This document shows, in pieces, positions 36,619 through 44,456 of a stretch of 50,000 bases of DNA (its first letter is position 1; every line of letters begins with the position of its first letter). This DNA comes from Variovorax sp. J2L1-78 (GTDB taxonomy: Bacteria > Pseudomonadota > Gammaproteobacteria > Burkholderiales > Burkholderiaceae_C). The notes under the pieces were generated by a model. That model had not been told where the DNA came from. It did no database searches and saw only the letters and a list, made by a program, of their open reading frames with translations. A program made the translations under genes and the position numbers. The stretch spans positions 1-50,000 of the forward strand of contig NZ_JASZYB010000002.1 in NCBI RefSeq assembly GCF_030317205.1, read 5' to 3'.

Positions 36619-37455
36619 ATGAACCGCGTCGAACCCGACACCCTCGCACCGCCGACCGCGTGGGCCCACGCCACACCGGCGGTGGAAATCCTGTCCGCCG
36701 AGAAGACCTACCCCAATGGCACGCAGGCCCTGCTGCCGGTGGACCTGAAGATCGCCGAGGGCGAGTTCATCACCTTGCTCGGCCCCTCGGGCTGCGGCAA
36801 GAGCACGCTGCTGAAGATGGTGGCCGGCATGCTGGAGCCGACCGACGGCCGCCTCCTGGTCTGGCGCAAGCCGGTCGCGGAGCTGCACGACTGTCCGCAC
36901 AAGCTGTCCTTCGTGTTCCAGTCGGCCACGCTCATGCCCTGGGCCAGCGTGCAGACCAACGTGCGCCTGCCGCTCGATCTGGCCGGCGTGCCGCGCAAGG
37001 AGGCCGATGCGCGCGTGGCCGAAGCGCTGGAACTGGTCGGGCTCGACAAGTTTGCCGGCGCCCTGCCGCGCGCGCTGTCGGGCGGCATGCAGATGCGCGT
37101 GTCGATCGCCCGCGGGCTGGTGACGCAGCCCGACCTGCTGCTGATGGATGAGCCCTTCGGCGCGCTCGACGAGATCACGCGCCACCGGCTCGATGCCGAC
37201 CTGCTCGACCTGTGGCGCAAGAAGAAGCTCACGGTGATCTTCGTGACGCACTCGATCCACGAGGCCGTCTTCCTGTCGAGCCGCGTGATCATGATGGCCG
37301 CGCGCCCCGGCCGCGTGGTGGAACAGTTCACCATCGACGAGCCCTACCCCCGCACGCCCGACTTCATGGTGTCGCCGCAATTCAGCCGCTACGCCAAGCA
37401 GCTGCAGGACAGCCTGCTGCGCGCCAGCGGCGCCCACGAGGAGACGAGCCGATGA
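36619..37455 (+). CDS. NitT/TauT-family ABC transporter ATPase
   Basis: A 278-aa ATPase. Walker A GPSGCGKST (about 54-62), Q-loop FQSATLMPW, signature LSGGMQMR (about 154-161), Walker B DLLLMDEPFGALDE and switch histidine THSIHEAV are all present. SATLMPW and GGMQ are typical of the nitrate/taurine/pyrimidine importer class. The N-terminal ~20 residues are a variable extension. It would power uptake with the permease whose start overlaps its stop by four bases (ATGA). Confidence 0.94.
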   Translation: MNRVEPDTLAPPTAWAHATPAVEILSAEKTYPNGTQALLPVDLKIAEGEFITLLGPSGCGKSTLLKMVAGMLEPTDGRLLVWRKPVAELHDCPHKLSFVFQSATLMPWASVQTNVRLPLDLAGVPRKEADARVAEALELVGLDKFAGALPRALSGGMQMRVSIARGLVTQPDLLLMDEPFGALDEITRHRLDADLLDLWRKKKLTVIFVTHSIHEAVFLSSRVIMMAARPGRVVEQFTIDEPYPRTPDFMVSPQFSRYAKQLQDSLLRASGAHEETSR

Positions 37456-38285
37456 GCGCCGTCACGTCCCGCACGCGCCCCGCCGTGCGTGTGCCCTTCC
37501 TCAAGCAGCCGCGCGTGCAGCGGGTGTTCTATCCCGTGATGGTGGGGGTCGTGCTGGTGGCGATCTGGCAGGGCCTGGTCACCGGCATGGAACTGCCCCC
37601 GTACCTGGTGCCCTCGCCCTACCTGATGATGGAAACGCTCATCAAGGACTGGGTGCCGCTCGGCAATGCCCTGCTGGTCACGCTCAAGATCACGCTGCTG
37701 TCCTTCGTGCTCGCGACCGTCGCGGGGGTGCTGATCTCCTTCCTGTTCGTGCAGAGCAAGCGCATCGAGACGGCCCTGTTCCCGTACGCCGTGCTGCTGC
37801 AGGTGACGCCCATCGTCGCGGTCGCGCCGCTGATCATCATCTGGGTCAAGAACCCGGTGGCGGCCATGACGGTGTGCGCCGCGCTGGTGGCGCTGTTCCC
37901 GATCATCGCCAACACCACGCTGGGCCTGCGCAGCATCGACCCCGACCTGCAGAGCTACTTCAAACTCAACCGCGCATCGCGCTGGCAGCAACTGGTGCGG
38001 CTGCGCATCCCGAGTGCGCTGCCGTACTTCTTCGGCGGGCTGCGCATCTCCAGCGGCCTCGCGCTGATCGGCGCGGTGGTGGCGGAATTCGTCGCCGGCA
38101 CCGGCGGCTCGGGCGCGGGCCTGGCCTACCAGATCCTGCAGGCCGGCTTCCAGCTCAACATCCCGCGCATGTTCGCGGCCCTGCTCCTCATCTCGCTCAC
38201 CGGCGTGGGCCTGTTCGTGCTGATGGCATGGCTGTCGAAGCTTGCCCTCGGCTCCTGGCACGCCAGCGAAATTTCTCAAGATTGA
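37452..38285 (+). CDS. NitT/TauT-family ABC transporter permease
   Basis: A 277-aa inner-membrane protein with about six helices (first at about 28-46). The EAA loop reads YFKLNRASRWQQLVRLRIPS (about 171-190). VPSPYLMMETL near residue 55 is typical of the SsuC/TauC/ThiX-like class. Start is the ATG overlapping the ATPase stop. The next gene follows 13 bases after the stop, so the operon continues into the flavoprotein gene. Confidence 0.93.
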   Translation: MSAVTSRTRPAVRVPFLKQPRVQRVFYPVMVGVVLVAIWQGLVTGMELPPYLVPSPYLMMETLIKDWVPLGNALLVTLKITLLSFVLATVAGVLISFLFVQSKRIETALFPYAVLLQVTPIVAVAPLIIIWVKNPVAAMTVCAALVALFPIIANTTLGLRSIDPDLQSYFKLNRASRWQQLVRLRIPSALPYFFGGLRISSGLALIGAVVAEFVAGTGGSGAGLAYQILQAGFQLNIPRMFAALLLISLTGVGLFVLMAWLSKLALGSWHASEISQD

Positions 38286-38298
38286 CACGACCCTTGCC

Positions 38299-39660
38299 AT
38301 GAACGCTCCCGTCCCCGCCATCGAGCAGCTGCAGCTCGAACTCCCCGACCTCGACTGGATCAACGACCCGGGCCGCGTCGCGCGCCTGTCGCAGGATTTC
38401 GCCTGGTTCAGCCCGGTGCTCAAGCGCCAACTGGAAGACAAGCGCGCCGACACGGTGGTGCGCCCGCGCACCGAGGACGAGATCCGCCGCCTGGTCGGCG
38501 CCTGTGCGCGCCGCAAGCTGCCGATCACCATCCGCGGCAGCGGCACCGGCAACTACGGCCAGACGACGCCGCTCGCCGGTGGCGTGGTGCTCGACATGAC
38601 CGGCTACAACGCGATGTGCTGGGTGCGCGGCGGCACGGCCCGCGCGCAGGCCGGCATCCGCCTGGGCGACATCGAGAAGGCGACGCGGCCCACCGGCCAC
38701 GAGTTCCGCTGCATCCCCTCGACCTTCCGCAGCGCCACGCTGGGCGGACTGTTCGGTGGCGGCTTCGGCGGTGTCGGCTCGATCAACTACGGGCCGCTCG
38801 GCGCACCCGGCAACGTGCTGGGCATCCGCGCGATGACGATCGAACCCGAACCTCAGATCGTCGAGCTGCGCGGCGCCGAGGCGCTGCGCATGCACCACCT
38901 GTGGGGCACCAACGGCCTGGTGCTGGAGGTCGAAGTGGCGCTGGCACCGGCGCGGCCGTGGCTGGAAACGCTGGTCACCTTCGAGCGCTTCGACACCGCC
39001 CTGGCCTTTGCCGACGCGCTGGCACGCGCGCCGGGCATCGACAAGCGCGAGGTCGCCTTCTTCGGCAGCCCGGTGCCCGACCACCTGGGCCAGCTTGCGG
39101 AGTACCTGCCGAAGGGCTGCCATGCGGTGCTCTCGCTGGTCGACGCGCCGGCGGAGGACGCGTTGAAGGACCTGGTCGCCGCGCACGGCGGCACCGTGAC
39201 CTACCGGCGCGACGCCGCCGAGGTGGCCAAGAGCAACCGCACGCTGATGGAGTTCACCTGGAACCACACGACGCTGCATGCGCTGCGCATCGACAAGTCG
39301 CTGACCTACCTGCAGAGCAGCTTCACGCCCGGCCAGTACATCCAGCAGATCACCGAGATGGAAGCGCTGCTGGCGGGCGAGGTGATGATGCACATCGAGT
39401 TCCTGCGCAACCTGGACGGGCTCCTGACCTGCAGCGGACTGCAGCTGGTGCGCTTCACGACCGAGGAGCGGCTGAACGACATCATCGCCATCCACCGCGA
39501 CCGCGGCATCCGCATCAACAACCCGCACACCTTCATCGTGGAAGACGGCAAGGCCGGCGGCGCGCTGCCGCCGGAGATCCTCGCAGTGAAGGCGCGCTTC
39601 GATCCGCTGGGGCTGCTCAACCCGGGCAAGCTGCGCGACTGGCCGGTGGTGTCCGCATGA
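38299..39660 (+). CDS. FAD-binding oxidoreductase, VAO/GlcD type
   Basis: A 453-aa flavoprotein. An N-terminal FAD-binding PCMH domain is shown by VVRPRTEDEIRRLVGACARR and then ITIRGSGTGNYGQTTPLAGG (in parts, about 53-100), and TLGGLFGGGFGGVGSINYGP (about 150-169). A substrate domain and C-terminal NPGKL motif follow, as in glycolate oxidase subunit D. No His or Cys for covalent flavin is obvious at the usual site. It probably oxidises an alcohol, hydroxy acid or amine intermediate. The next gene encodes a RidA protein overlapping by four bases, which fits an unstable imine or enamine product. No ribosome site is seen before the ATG. Confidence 0.85.
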   Translation: MNAPVPAIEQLQLELPDLDWINDPGRVARLSQDFAWFSPVLKRQLEDKRADTVVRPRTEDEIRRLVGACARRKLPITIRGSGTGNYGQTTPLAGGVVLDMTGYNAMCWVRGGTARAQAGIRLGDIEKATRPTGHEFRCIPSTFRSATLGGLFGGGFGGVGSINYGPLGAPGNVLGIRAMTIEPEPQIVELRGAEALRMHHLWGTNGLVLEVEVALAPARPWLETLVTFERFDTALAFADALARAPGIDKREVAFFGSPVPDHLGQLAEYLPKGCHAVLSLVDAPAEDALKDLVAAHGGTVTYRRDAAEVAKSNRTLMEFTWNHTTLHALRIDKSLTYLQSSFTPGQYIQQITEMEALLAGEVMMHIEFLRNLDGLLTCSGLQLVRFTTEERLNDIIAIHRDRGIRINNPHTFIVEDGKAGGALPPEILAVKARFDPLGLLNPGKLRDWPVVSA

Positions 39661-40130
39661 GCTCGGGCAACGTGCCGGTCATGGGCGCGCCCATGGCGAA
39701 CTACGCCGCCGCCAAACGGGTCGGCGACTTCGTCTTCATGAGCGGCGTGGTGGCGGTCGACCCGTCTAGGCGCCAGGCCGTTGCTTCGTATGAAGATCTG
39801 CCGCCGATCGCCCGCGACGAGCTGCGCACGCTCGGCTACGTCACCGGCCAGATGTCGGTGGACGTCTACGAGGCGCCCATCGTCGCGCAGAGCTGGTTCG
39901 TGCTCGAACGCATCCGGCAACTGGCGGCGGAGCACGGCGGCACGATGAACGACGTGGTGAAGCTGGTGCAGTACTTCCGCGACATCCGTCAGTACCCCGC
40001 GTACAACCGCGTGCGTGGCTTGTTCTATCCGGGCGAGCCGCCCGTCAGCACCGTGGTCGAGGTGTCGCGCTTCCTGCCCGGGGACGCGCTGGTGATCGAG
40101 ATCGAGGCGACGGCCTACCTGCCGCGCTGA
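39657..40130 (+). CDS. RidA/YjgF/YER057c/UK114-family protein
   Basis: A 157-aa protein of the RidA superfamily, whose founding member hydrolyses reactive enamines and imines. The fold elements VGDFVFMSGVVAVD (about 23-36) and GDALVIEIEATAYLP at the end are typical. The usual RidA arginine near residue 105 may be present in VVEVSRFLPGD (Arg). Some members near degradation operons are amidases or deaminases (RutC-like), which suits this setting. Start overlaps the flavoprotein stop by four bases. Its last 16 bases overlap the 3' end of the convergent lnt gene. Confidence 0.88.
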   Translation: MSSGNVPVMGAPMANYAAAKRVGDFVFMSGVVAVDPSRRQAVASYEDLPPIARDELRTLGYVTGQMSVDVYEAPIVAQSWFVLERIRQLAAEHGGTMNDVVKLVQYFRDIRQYPAYNRVRGLFYPGEPPVSTVVEVSRFLPGDALVIEIEATAYLPR

Positions 40131-41716
40131 TCGCGCCGGCGCTGCCACACGGCGGCAACCACCGCCAGCAGCGACAGGCCCCACAACGGCCACAGCCCGA
40201 GGCGCGAGACCCACACCGCATAGGGCGTGAGGCCCGCCCGGCCTTCGACCTCGGCGGTGAGCACCCCGCGCGTCAGGCGCGGCAGCGCATCGGTCACGCG
40301 GCCACGGTGGTCGATGACGACGGTGGCGCCGGTGTTGGTCGAACGCACCATCGGCCGCTCGAATTCGAGGGCCCGCATGCGCGAGATGGCCAGGTGCTGG
40401 TCGATGGCGACGGTATCGCCGAACCACGCGATGTTGCTGACGTTGAGCAGGATCGTCGGCGCCGTCGCCGCGTTGCGGAAGTTCGCGCCGATCTCGTCGC
40501 CGAACAAGTCCTCGTAGCAGATGTTCGGCGCGATGCGCTGGCCCTGCCAGACGAAGGGCGCCTGCGCCAGCCCGCCGCTGCGGAAGTCGCCCAGCGGGAT
40601 GTTCATCAGCTCGGTGAACCAGCGGAACACGCCCGGCACGAATTCGCCGAAGGGCACGAGGTGGTGCTTGTCGTAGCGGTACGGCTGCGCCTCGCCCGGC
40701 TTGAAGCCGAGCACCGAATTCCGGTAGCCGGCGAAGTCGTGGCTTGCCCCGCCCATGCCGACCACCGGCAGCCCGACGATGGCCGCCTGCGTGCCGCTCG
40801 CGTAGCGCGCCGCGATGGCTTCGAGGTAGCCCGGCGGCAGTTGGGACGACAGCAACGGCAGCGCGGTCTCGGGCGTGATGACCAGCGGCGCGGTGGCGTC
40901 GCGCAGTTGCTCGCCGTACCAGCGCAGCGCGGTGGCGATGCCGCCGCCGGGGATGAACTTCTCGTCCTGCGGGATGTTGCCTTGCAGCAGCGCGACGCCC
41001 AGCCTGCCGCGCGCGTTGGACGGCGCATCGGGGTCGTCGCGCAGCAGATCGAGCGCATAGGGCGCCGCGACCAGCACGACGATCAGCGCCGCGGCGCCGT
41101 GCCACGTTCGGCCACGCAGCGCCAGCACGGCCAGCGCCGCGATGGCGGCTGCGACCGCGCCGATGCCGTACACGCCCAGCCAGGCGGCATGCACGGCCAG
41201 CGGGCCGTCGACATGCGCATAGCCGCCCGCACCCCAGGGAAAGCCGGTGAACCAGCTCCCGCGTAGCAGCTCACCCAGCGTCCAGAGCGCGGCGAACACG
41301 AGAGCCGCGCCCACCGGATGTCGCGGCGCGATCGCCACGAACACGCCGCAGGCCACCGCGTAGTACAGCGCGAGCGCCGCCGCCAGGGCCAGCACCGCGG
41401 TGGCCGCGAGGGGCGCCGCCATCCCTCCGTAGGTGTGCATCGAGACGAAGAGCCACCAGAAGGTGCCGCAGAGCCAGGCGGTGGTGAAGAGCCAGCCATG
41501 CAGTGCAGCGCTGCGCCAGCGCTTCGGCCGGGGGTCGGCGCGCAGCACGTCGAGCTGCCACACCAGCACCGCCAGCGACAGCAGCTGCAGCCACCACAGT
41601 GGCCGGCCGTTCCACGGCGCCGCGATGGCGACGGCCTGCGCCAGGCCCGCCGCCACGAAGAGCGCGATGCGCGCGAGGAAGGCGGCACGCGAAGGCGCGT
41701 GGGCCGCCGCGGCCAT
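40115..41716 (-). CDS. lnt: Apolipoprotein N-acyltransferase
   Basis: A 533-aa inner-membrane enzyme that adds the third acyl chain to lipoproteins. About six to eight helices fill residues 1-210, followed by a periplasmic nitrilase domain with the catalytic triad: Glu in ITPETALP, Lys in YDKHHLVPFGEFVP and Cys in NICYEDLFG. A C-terminal helix ends the protein. I chose the ATG ending at 41716, eight bases after the corC stop; an alternative TTG at 41728 overlaps that stop. The corC-lnt order is conserved in proteobacteria. In many Betaproteobacteria glyQ follows directly; here it lies 16 kb further on. Confidence 0.95.
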   Translation of the reverse strand: MAAAAHAPSRAAFLARIALFVAAGLAQAVAIAAPWNGRPLWWLQLLSLAVLVWQLDVLRADPRPKRWRSAALHGWLFTTAWLCGTFWWLFVSMHTYGGMAAPLAATAVLALAAALALYYAVACGVFVAIAPRHPVGAALVFAALWTLGELLRGSWFTGFPWGAGGYAHVDGPLAVHAAWLGVYGIGAVAAAIAALAVLALRGRTWHGAAALIVVLVAAPYALDLLRDDPDAPSNARGRLGVALLQGNIPQDEKFIPGGGIATALRWYGEQLRDATAPLVITPETALPLLSSQLPPGYLEAIAARYASGTQAAIVGLPVVGMGGASHDFAGYRNSVLGFKPGEAQPYRYDKHHLVPFGEFVPGVFRWFTELMNIPLGDFRSGGLAQAPFVWQGQRIAPNICYEDLFGDEIGANFRNAATAPTILLNVSNIAWFGDTVAIDQHLAISRMRALEFERPMVRSTNTGATVVIDHRGRVTDALPRLTRGVLTAEVEGRAGLTPYAVWVSRLGLWPLWGLSLLAVVAAVWQRRRDQRGR

Positions 41717-41724
41717 CGACGCGC

Positions 41725-42603
41725 TCAATCGGATGCGTCGCTGCCGCGCGCCGGCGAAACCTTGAACCAGCGCACCGCGCCGCCCTTGGTGTGCAGCACG
41801 ACGAAATCGAAGCCGCCCAGCGCATGGTGCTCGCCCTTCTTCGGCACGTGGCCCATCTCGTGCGCGATCAGGCCGCCGATGGTGTCGAAGTCTTCGTTGA
41901 GCGCTTCTTCGTCGAAGGTGATGCCGAAGGCCTCGGCCACGCGCTCGATGGGCGTGTCGCCCGACACGCGGTAGGTGTGGTCGGCCAGGCCGAAGATGTC
42001 GCCTTCGTCCTCGGCGATGTCGAACTCGTCCTCGATCTCGCCGACGATCTGCTCGAGCACGTCTTCGATGGTGATGAGCCCGGCCACGCGGCCGAACTCG
42101 TCGATGACGATCGCCAGGTGGTTGCGGTTGCCGCGGAACTCGCGCAGGAGGTCGTTCAGGCCCTTGCTCTCGGGCACGAAGGTGGCCGGCCGCAGCAACG
42201 CGCGGATGTTCAGGCCCGGCGCCCGCTGCAGCTTGAGCAGGTCCTTCGCGAGCAGGATGCCGATGATGTTTTCTTTTTCGCCCTCGTACACCGGGAAGCG
42301 CGAGTGCGCGGTGTCGATCACCCCGTGCAGCAGGGTGTCGTACGGCGAGTCGATGTTGATCAGGTCCATGCGCGGTGCGGCGACCATCACGTCGCCGGCC
42401 GTCATGTCGGCCATGCGCAGCACCCCTTCGAGCATCACGCGCGACTCGGCGCCAATCACATCGTTGTCTTCAGCGTCTGCGAGGGTTTCGATCAGCTCGT
42501 CCCGGGAATCCGGTCCGGGGTGAATGAACTCGGCCAGCTTCTGAAGGAAGCCGCGCTTGTCTTCCCGTTCGACGGGCATGCGTTCAGGGTGAGGGTCGGC
42601 CAC
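41725..42603 (-). CDS. corC: CorC/YbeX-type CBS-domain protein (HlyC/CorC family)
   Basis: A protein of about 292 aa with two CBS domains (about 65-180, starting VMVAAPRMDLINID) and a C-terminal transporter-associated CorC_HlyC domain (about 205-285, with DDFDTIGGL-like EDFDTIGGLIAHEMGHVP). No DUF21 membrane domain is present, as in YbeX. Linked to Mg/Co efflux and ribosome physiology in E. coli. The GTG ending at 42603 is chosen; an ATG at 42579 is possible, and no clear ribosome site marks either. It is immediately upstream of lnt on the minus strand. Confidence 0.92.
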   Translation of the reverse strand: MADPHPERMPVEREDKRGFLQKLAEFIHPGPDSRDELIETLADAEDNDVIGAESRVMLEGVLRMADMTAGDVMVAAPRMDLINIDSPYDTLLHGVIDTAHSRFPVYEGEKENIIGILLAKDLLKLQRAPGLNIRALLRPATFVPESKGLNDLLREFRGNRNHLAIVIDEFGRVAGLITIEDVLEQIVGEIEDEFDIAEDEGDIFGLADHTYRVSGDTPIERVAEAFGITFDEEALNEDFDTIGGLIAHEMGHVPKKGEHHALGGFDFVVLHTKGGAVRWFKVSPARGSDASD

Positions 42604-42670
42604 TGCGGGAGGGCGGAGTTGGGGAGGTGCAAGGATACCGGATTGATTTGACACCCGCGCCGTGGCGGTG

Positions 42671-43399
42671 TCAGGGCGCGGATTTCTCGCGCGCGGCACG
42701 CATGCCGCTGCGCACTTCCTGGACGCCGGCCAGGAAGGACCAGAACTGCTTGGCGCGGGCCTTGAGCTGGTAGTCGACTTCGGCGAAGTGTTCCAGCGCG
42801 ATCTCGTTCAACCGGCTGTCGAGCGTGGGCGACGGCAGTTGCAGGTGCGCTTCCGATTCGGAACCGCTGCGCACCACGGTGGCACCGGCCTTGCGGGCGA
42901 TCTTCAGCATCGCGGCGTTCTCGCTCAGCGCATGGATGAAGAGCATGCCGACGCCTTCGTTGCGGGCAACCACGACGGCGCGCTCGAACAGGCGGGCGCC
43001 GTAGCCGCGACCCCGGGCATGGCTCGCCACGGAGACGCCGAATTCGGCGCATTCACGCGGCTGGCCACTCGGCGCGAAGGCCACGTGGGCCATGGCGATC
43101 AATTCGAGGCGGCGGTTGTAGATGCCGAAGAGCTCGTCGCGCTCGAAGTCGAGGCCGTCGGCGTAGCGCTGCACCTGTTCGTCGGACGCGGCGTAGCCGA
43201 AGCGCAGGTAGCGGTCCTGCGGGCTCAGCGCCAGCAGGTGTGCGGCGATGCGACCGCGCTCGCGCGGGCCGATGCTGCGGATGGGCACCATGACGGGCGC
43301 CGGCGTGGCGCGACCGCGCGCCTGGGCGTCGACGACCGGGGCCTTCAGGAAGGATCCGAGGCCGAGCGAGGCACGGAGAAAGGCCTTGGCGGGGTTCAT
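42671..43399 (-). CDS. GNAT-family N-acetyltransferase
   Basis: A 242-aa protein whose central part (about 40-170) has the GNAT fold. The acetyl-CoA-binding motif is SHARGRGYGARLFERAV (about 126-142), the Q/RxxGxG/A-type loop. Residues 1-35 are a variable leader and about 190-242 an extra helical tail not usual in GNAT proteins. The substrate is unknown. It starts the minus-strand series GNAT-corC-lnt and is divergent from the PheC-like gene across a 179-base gap. Confidence 0.88.
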   Translation of the reverse strand: MNPAKAFLRASLGLGSFLKAPVVDAQARGRATPAPVMVPIRSIGPRERGRIAAHLLALSPQDRYLRFGYAASDEQVQRYADGLDFERDELFGIYNRRLELIAMAHVAFAPSGQPRECAEFGVSVASHARGRGYGARLFERAVVVARNEGVGMLFIHALSENAAMLKIARKAGATVVRSGSESEAHLQLPSPTLDSRLNEIALEHFAEVDYQLKARAKQFWSFLAGVQEVRSGMRAAREKSAP

Positions 43400-43412
43400 G
43401 CGTCAAATATAA

Positions 43413-43485
43413 GGGTTTATCCCTAGATCACAAGATACCGGTTTCACAGAGCGAGACGAAGCGCACGGATTGGGGTGTTTACCCC
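43413..43485. promoter_or_regulatory. Two similar short dyads in the GNAT/PheC intergenic gap
   Basis: GGGTTTATCCC at 43413-43423 and GGGGTGTTTACCCC at 43472-43485 are inverted repeats sharing a GGGT-TTTA-CCC pattern. They are 59 bases apart, roughly 14 and 94 bases from the two divergent start codons. A regulator binding both is possible; nothing else clear is seen in the gap. Confidence 0.35.
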
Positions 43486-43578
43486 AGAGAATTCAACGAA
43501 ACGTTGCGTTCGCGCATCCTTTGGCACTCCGGCGGTCCCGCGCACAATGGCGCTTTTCTCTGCCTCCAAGGAGTCGCG

Positions 43579-44376
43579 ATGTCCCGCTTTTCTTGCTTTC
43601 CATCTCTTGCCGGCCTGGCGCTTGCTGCCGTCCTCGGCGGATGCGCCATGACGCCGACCGCCGGCACCGCCCCCTCGCGCCTGGACACCGTACAGAAGTC
43701 GACCACGCTGCGCGTCTGCTCGCCCGGCGACTACAAGCCCTTCGCCTTCCAGCAGGCCGACGCCCCCTTCGAAGGCATTGATGTCGACCTGGTGACCGCG
43801 TTCGCCGGGAGCTTGGGCGCAAAGCCGGTGTGGGTCAAGACCACCTGGGCCAACCTGCTGCCGGACCTGGTCGCCGACAAGTGCGACATCGCCGTCGGCG
43901 GCGTCTCGGTGACGACCGAACGCCAAAAGCGCGCCTTCTTCAGCGCGCCCTACATGGTGAACGGCAAGACGCCGATCGCGCGCTGTACGGACGTCGCGAA
44001 GTACCAGACGGTCGCGGCGATCGACCAGCCGCAGACGCGTGTGATCTTCAATCCGGGTGGCAGCAACGAGCGCTTTGCCCGCGCGAACTTCAAGCGCGCG
44101 AAGATGACGATGCACGGCGAGAACGTGACCATCTTCGACGAGATCCTGGCCAACCGTGCCGATGTGTTCGTCACCGAATCGGCCGAGGCGATCACGCAGC
44201 AGCGCCTCAAGCCAGGCCTGTGCGCCATCAACCCCGAGAAACCGCTGCAGTACGGCGAGATGGGGTGGATGCTGCCGCGCGACGACGTGGCCTTCAAGGC
44301 CTACGTCGACCAGTGGCTGCACCTGTCGCAGGCCAGCGGCGACATGCAGCGCGTGATGGACCGCTGGCTCAAGTAG
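43579..44376 (+). CDS. Cyclohexadienyl dehydratase-like periplasmic lipoprotein (PheC type)
   Basis: A 265-aa protein with the family-3 solute-binding fold. It follows P. aeruginosa PheC closely: LRVCSPGDYKPFAF, FEGIDVDLV, INPEKPLQYGEMGWMLPRDD, AYVDQWLHLSQASG and NPGGSNERFARANFKRAK all have counterparts there. PheC dehydrates prephenate or arogenate in the periplasm. Here the signal ends in a lipobox, L-G-G-C22, so the enzyme appears anchored as a lipoprotein. AAGGAG before the ATG at 43579 is strong. An alternative is an amino-acid binding protein, but no permease is adjacent, which favours the enzyme. Confidence 0.8.
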   Translation: MSRFSCFPSLAGLALAAVLGGCAMTPTAGTAPSRLDTVQKSTTLRVCSPGDYKPFAFQQADAPFEGIDVDLVTAFAGSLGAKPVWVKTTWANLLPDLVADKCDIAVGGVSVTTERQKRAFFSAPYMVNGKTPIARCTDVAKYQTVAAIDQPQTRVIFNPGGSNERFARANFKRAKMTMHGENVTIFDEILANRADVFVTESAEAITQQRLKPGLCAINPEKPLQYGEMGWMLPRDDVAFKAYVDQWLHLSQASGDMQRVMDRWLK

Positions 44377-44456
44377 ACCGAGCCCCGCCATCCTGGGGCA
44401 AGCCCCGGGGTGGTATCGACACGGCGCCTCGCACAATGGGCTCCAAAGGAGCACGC

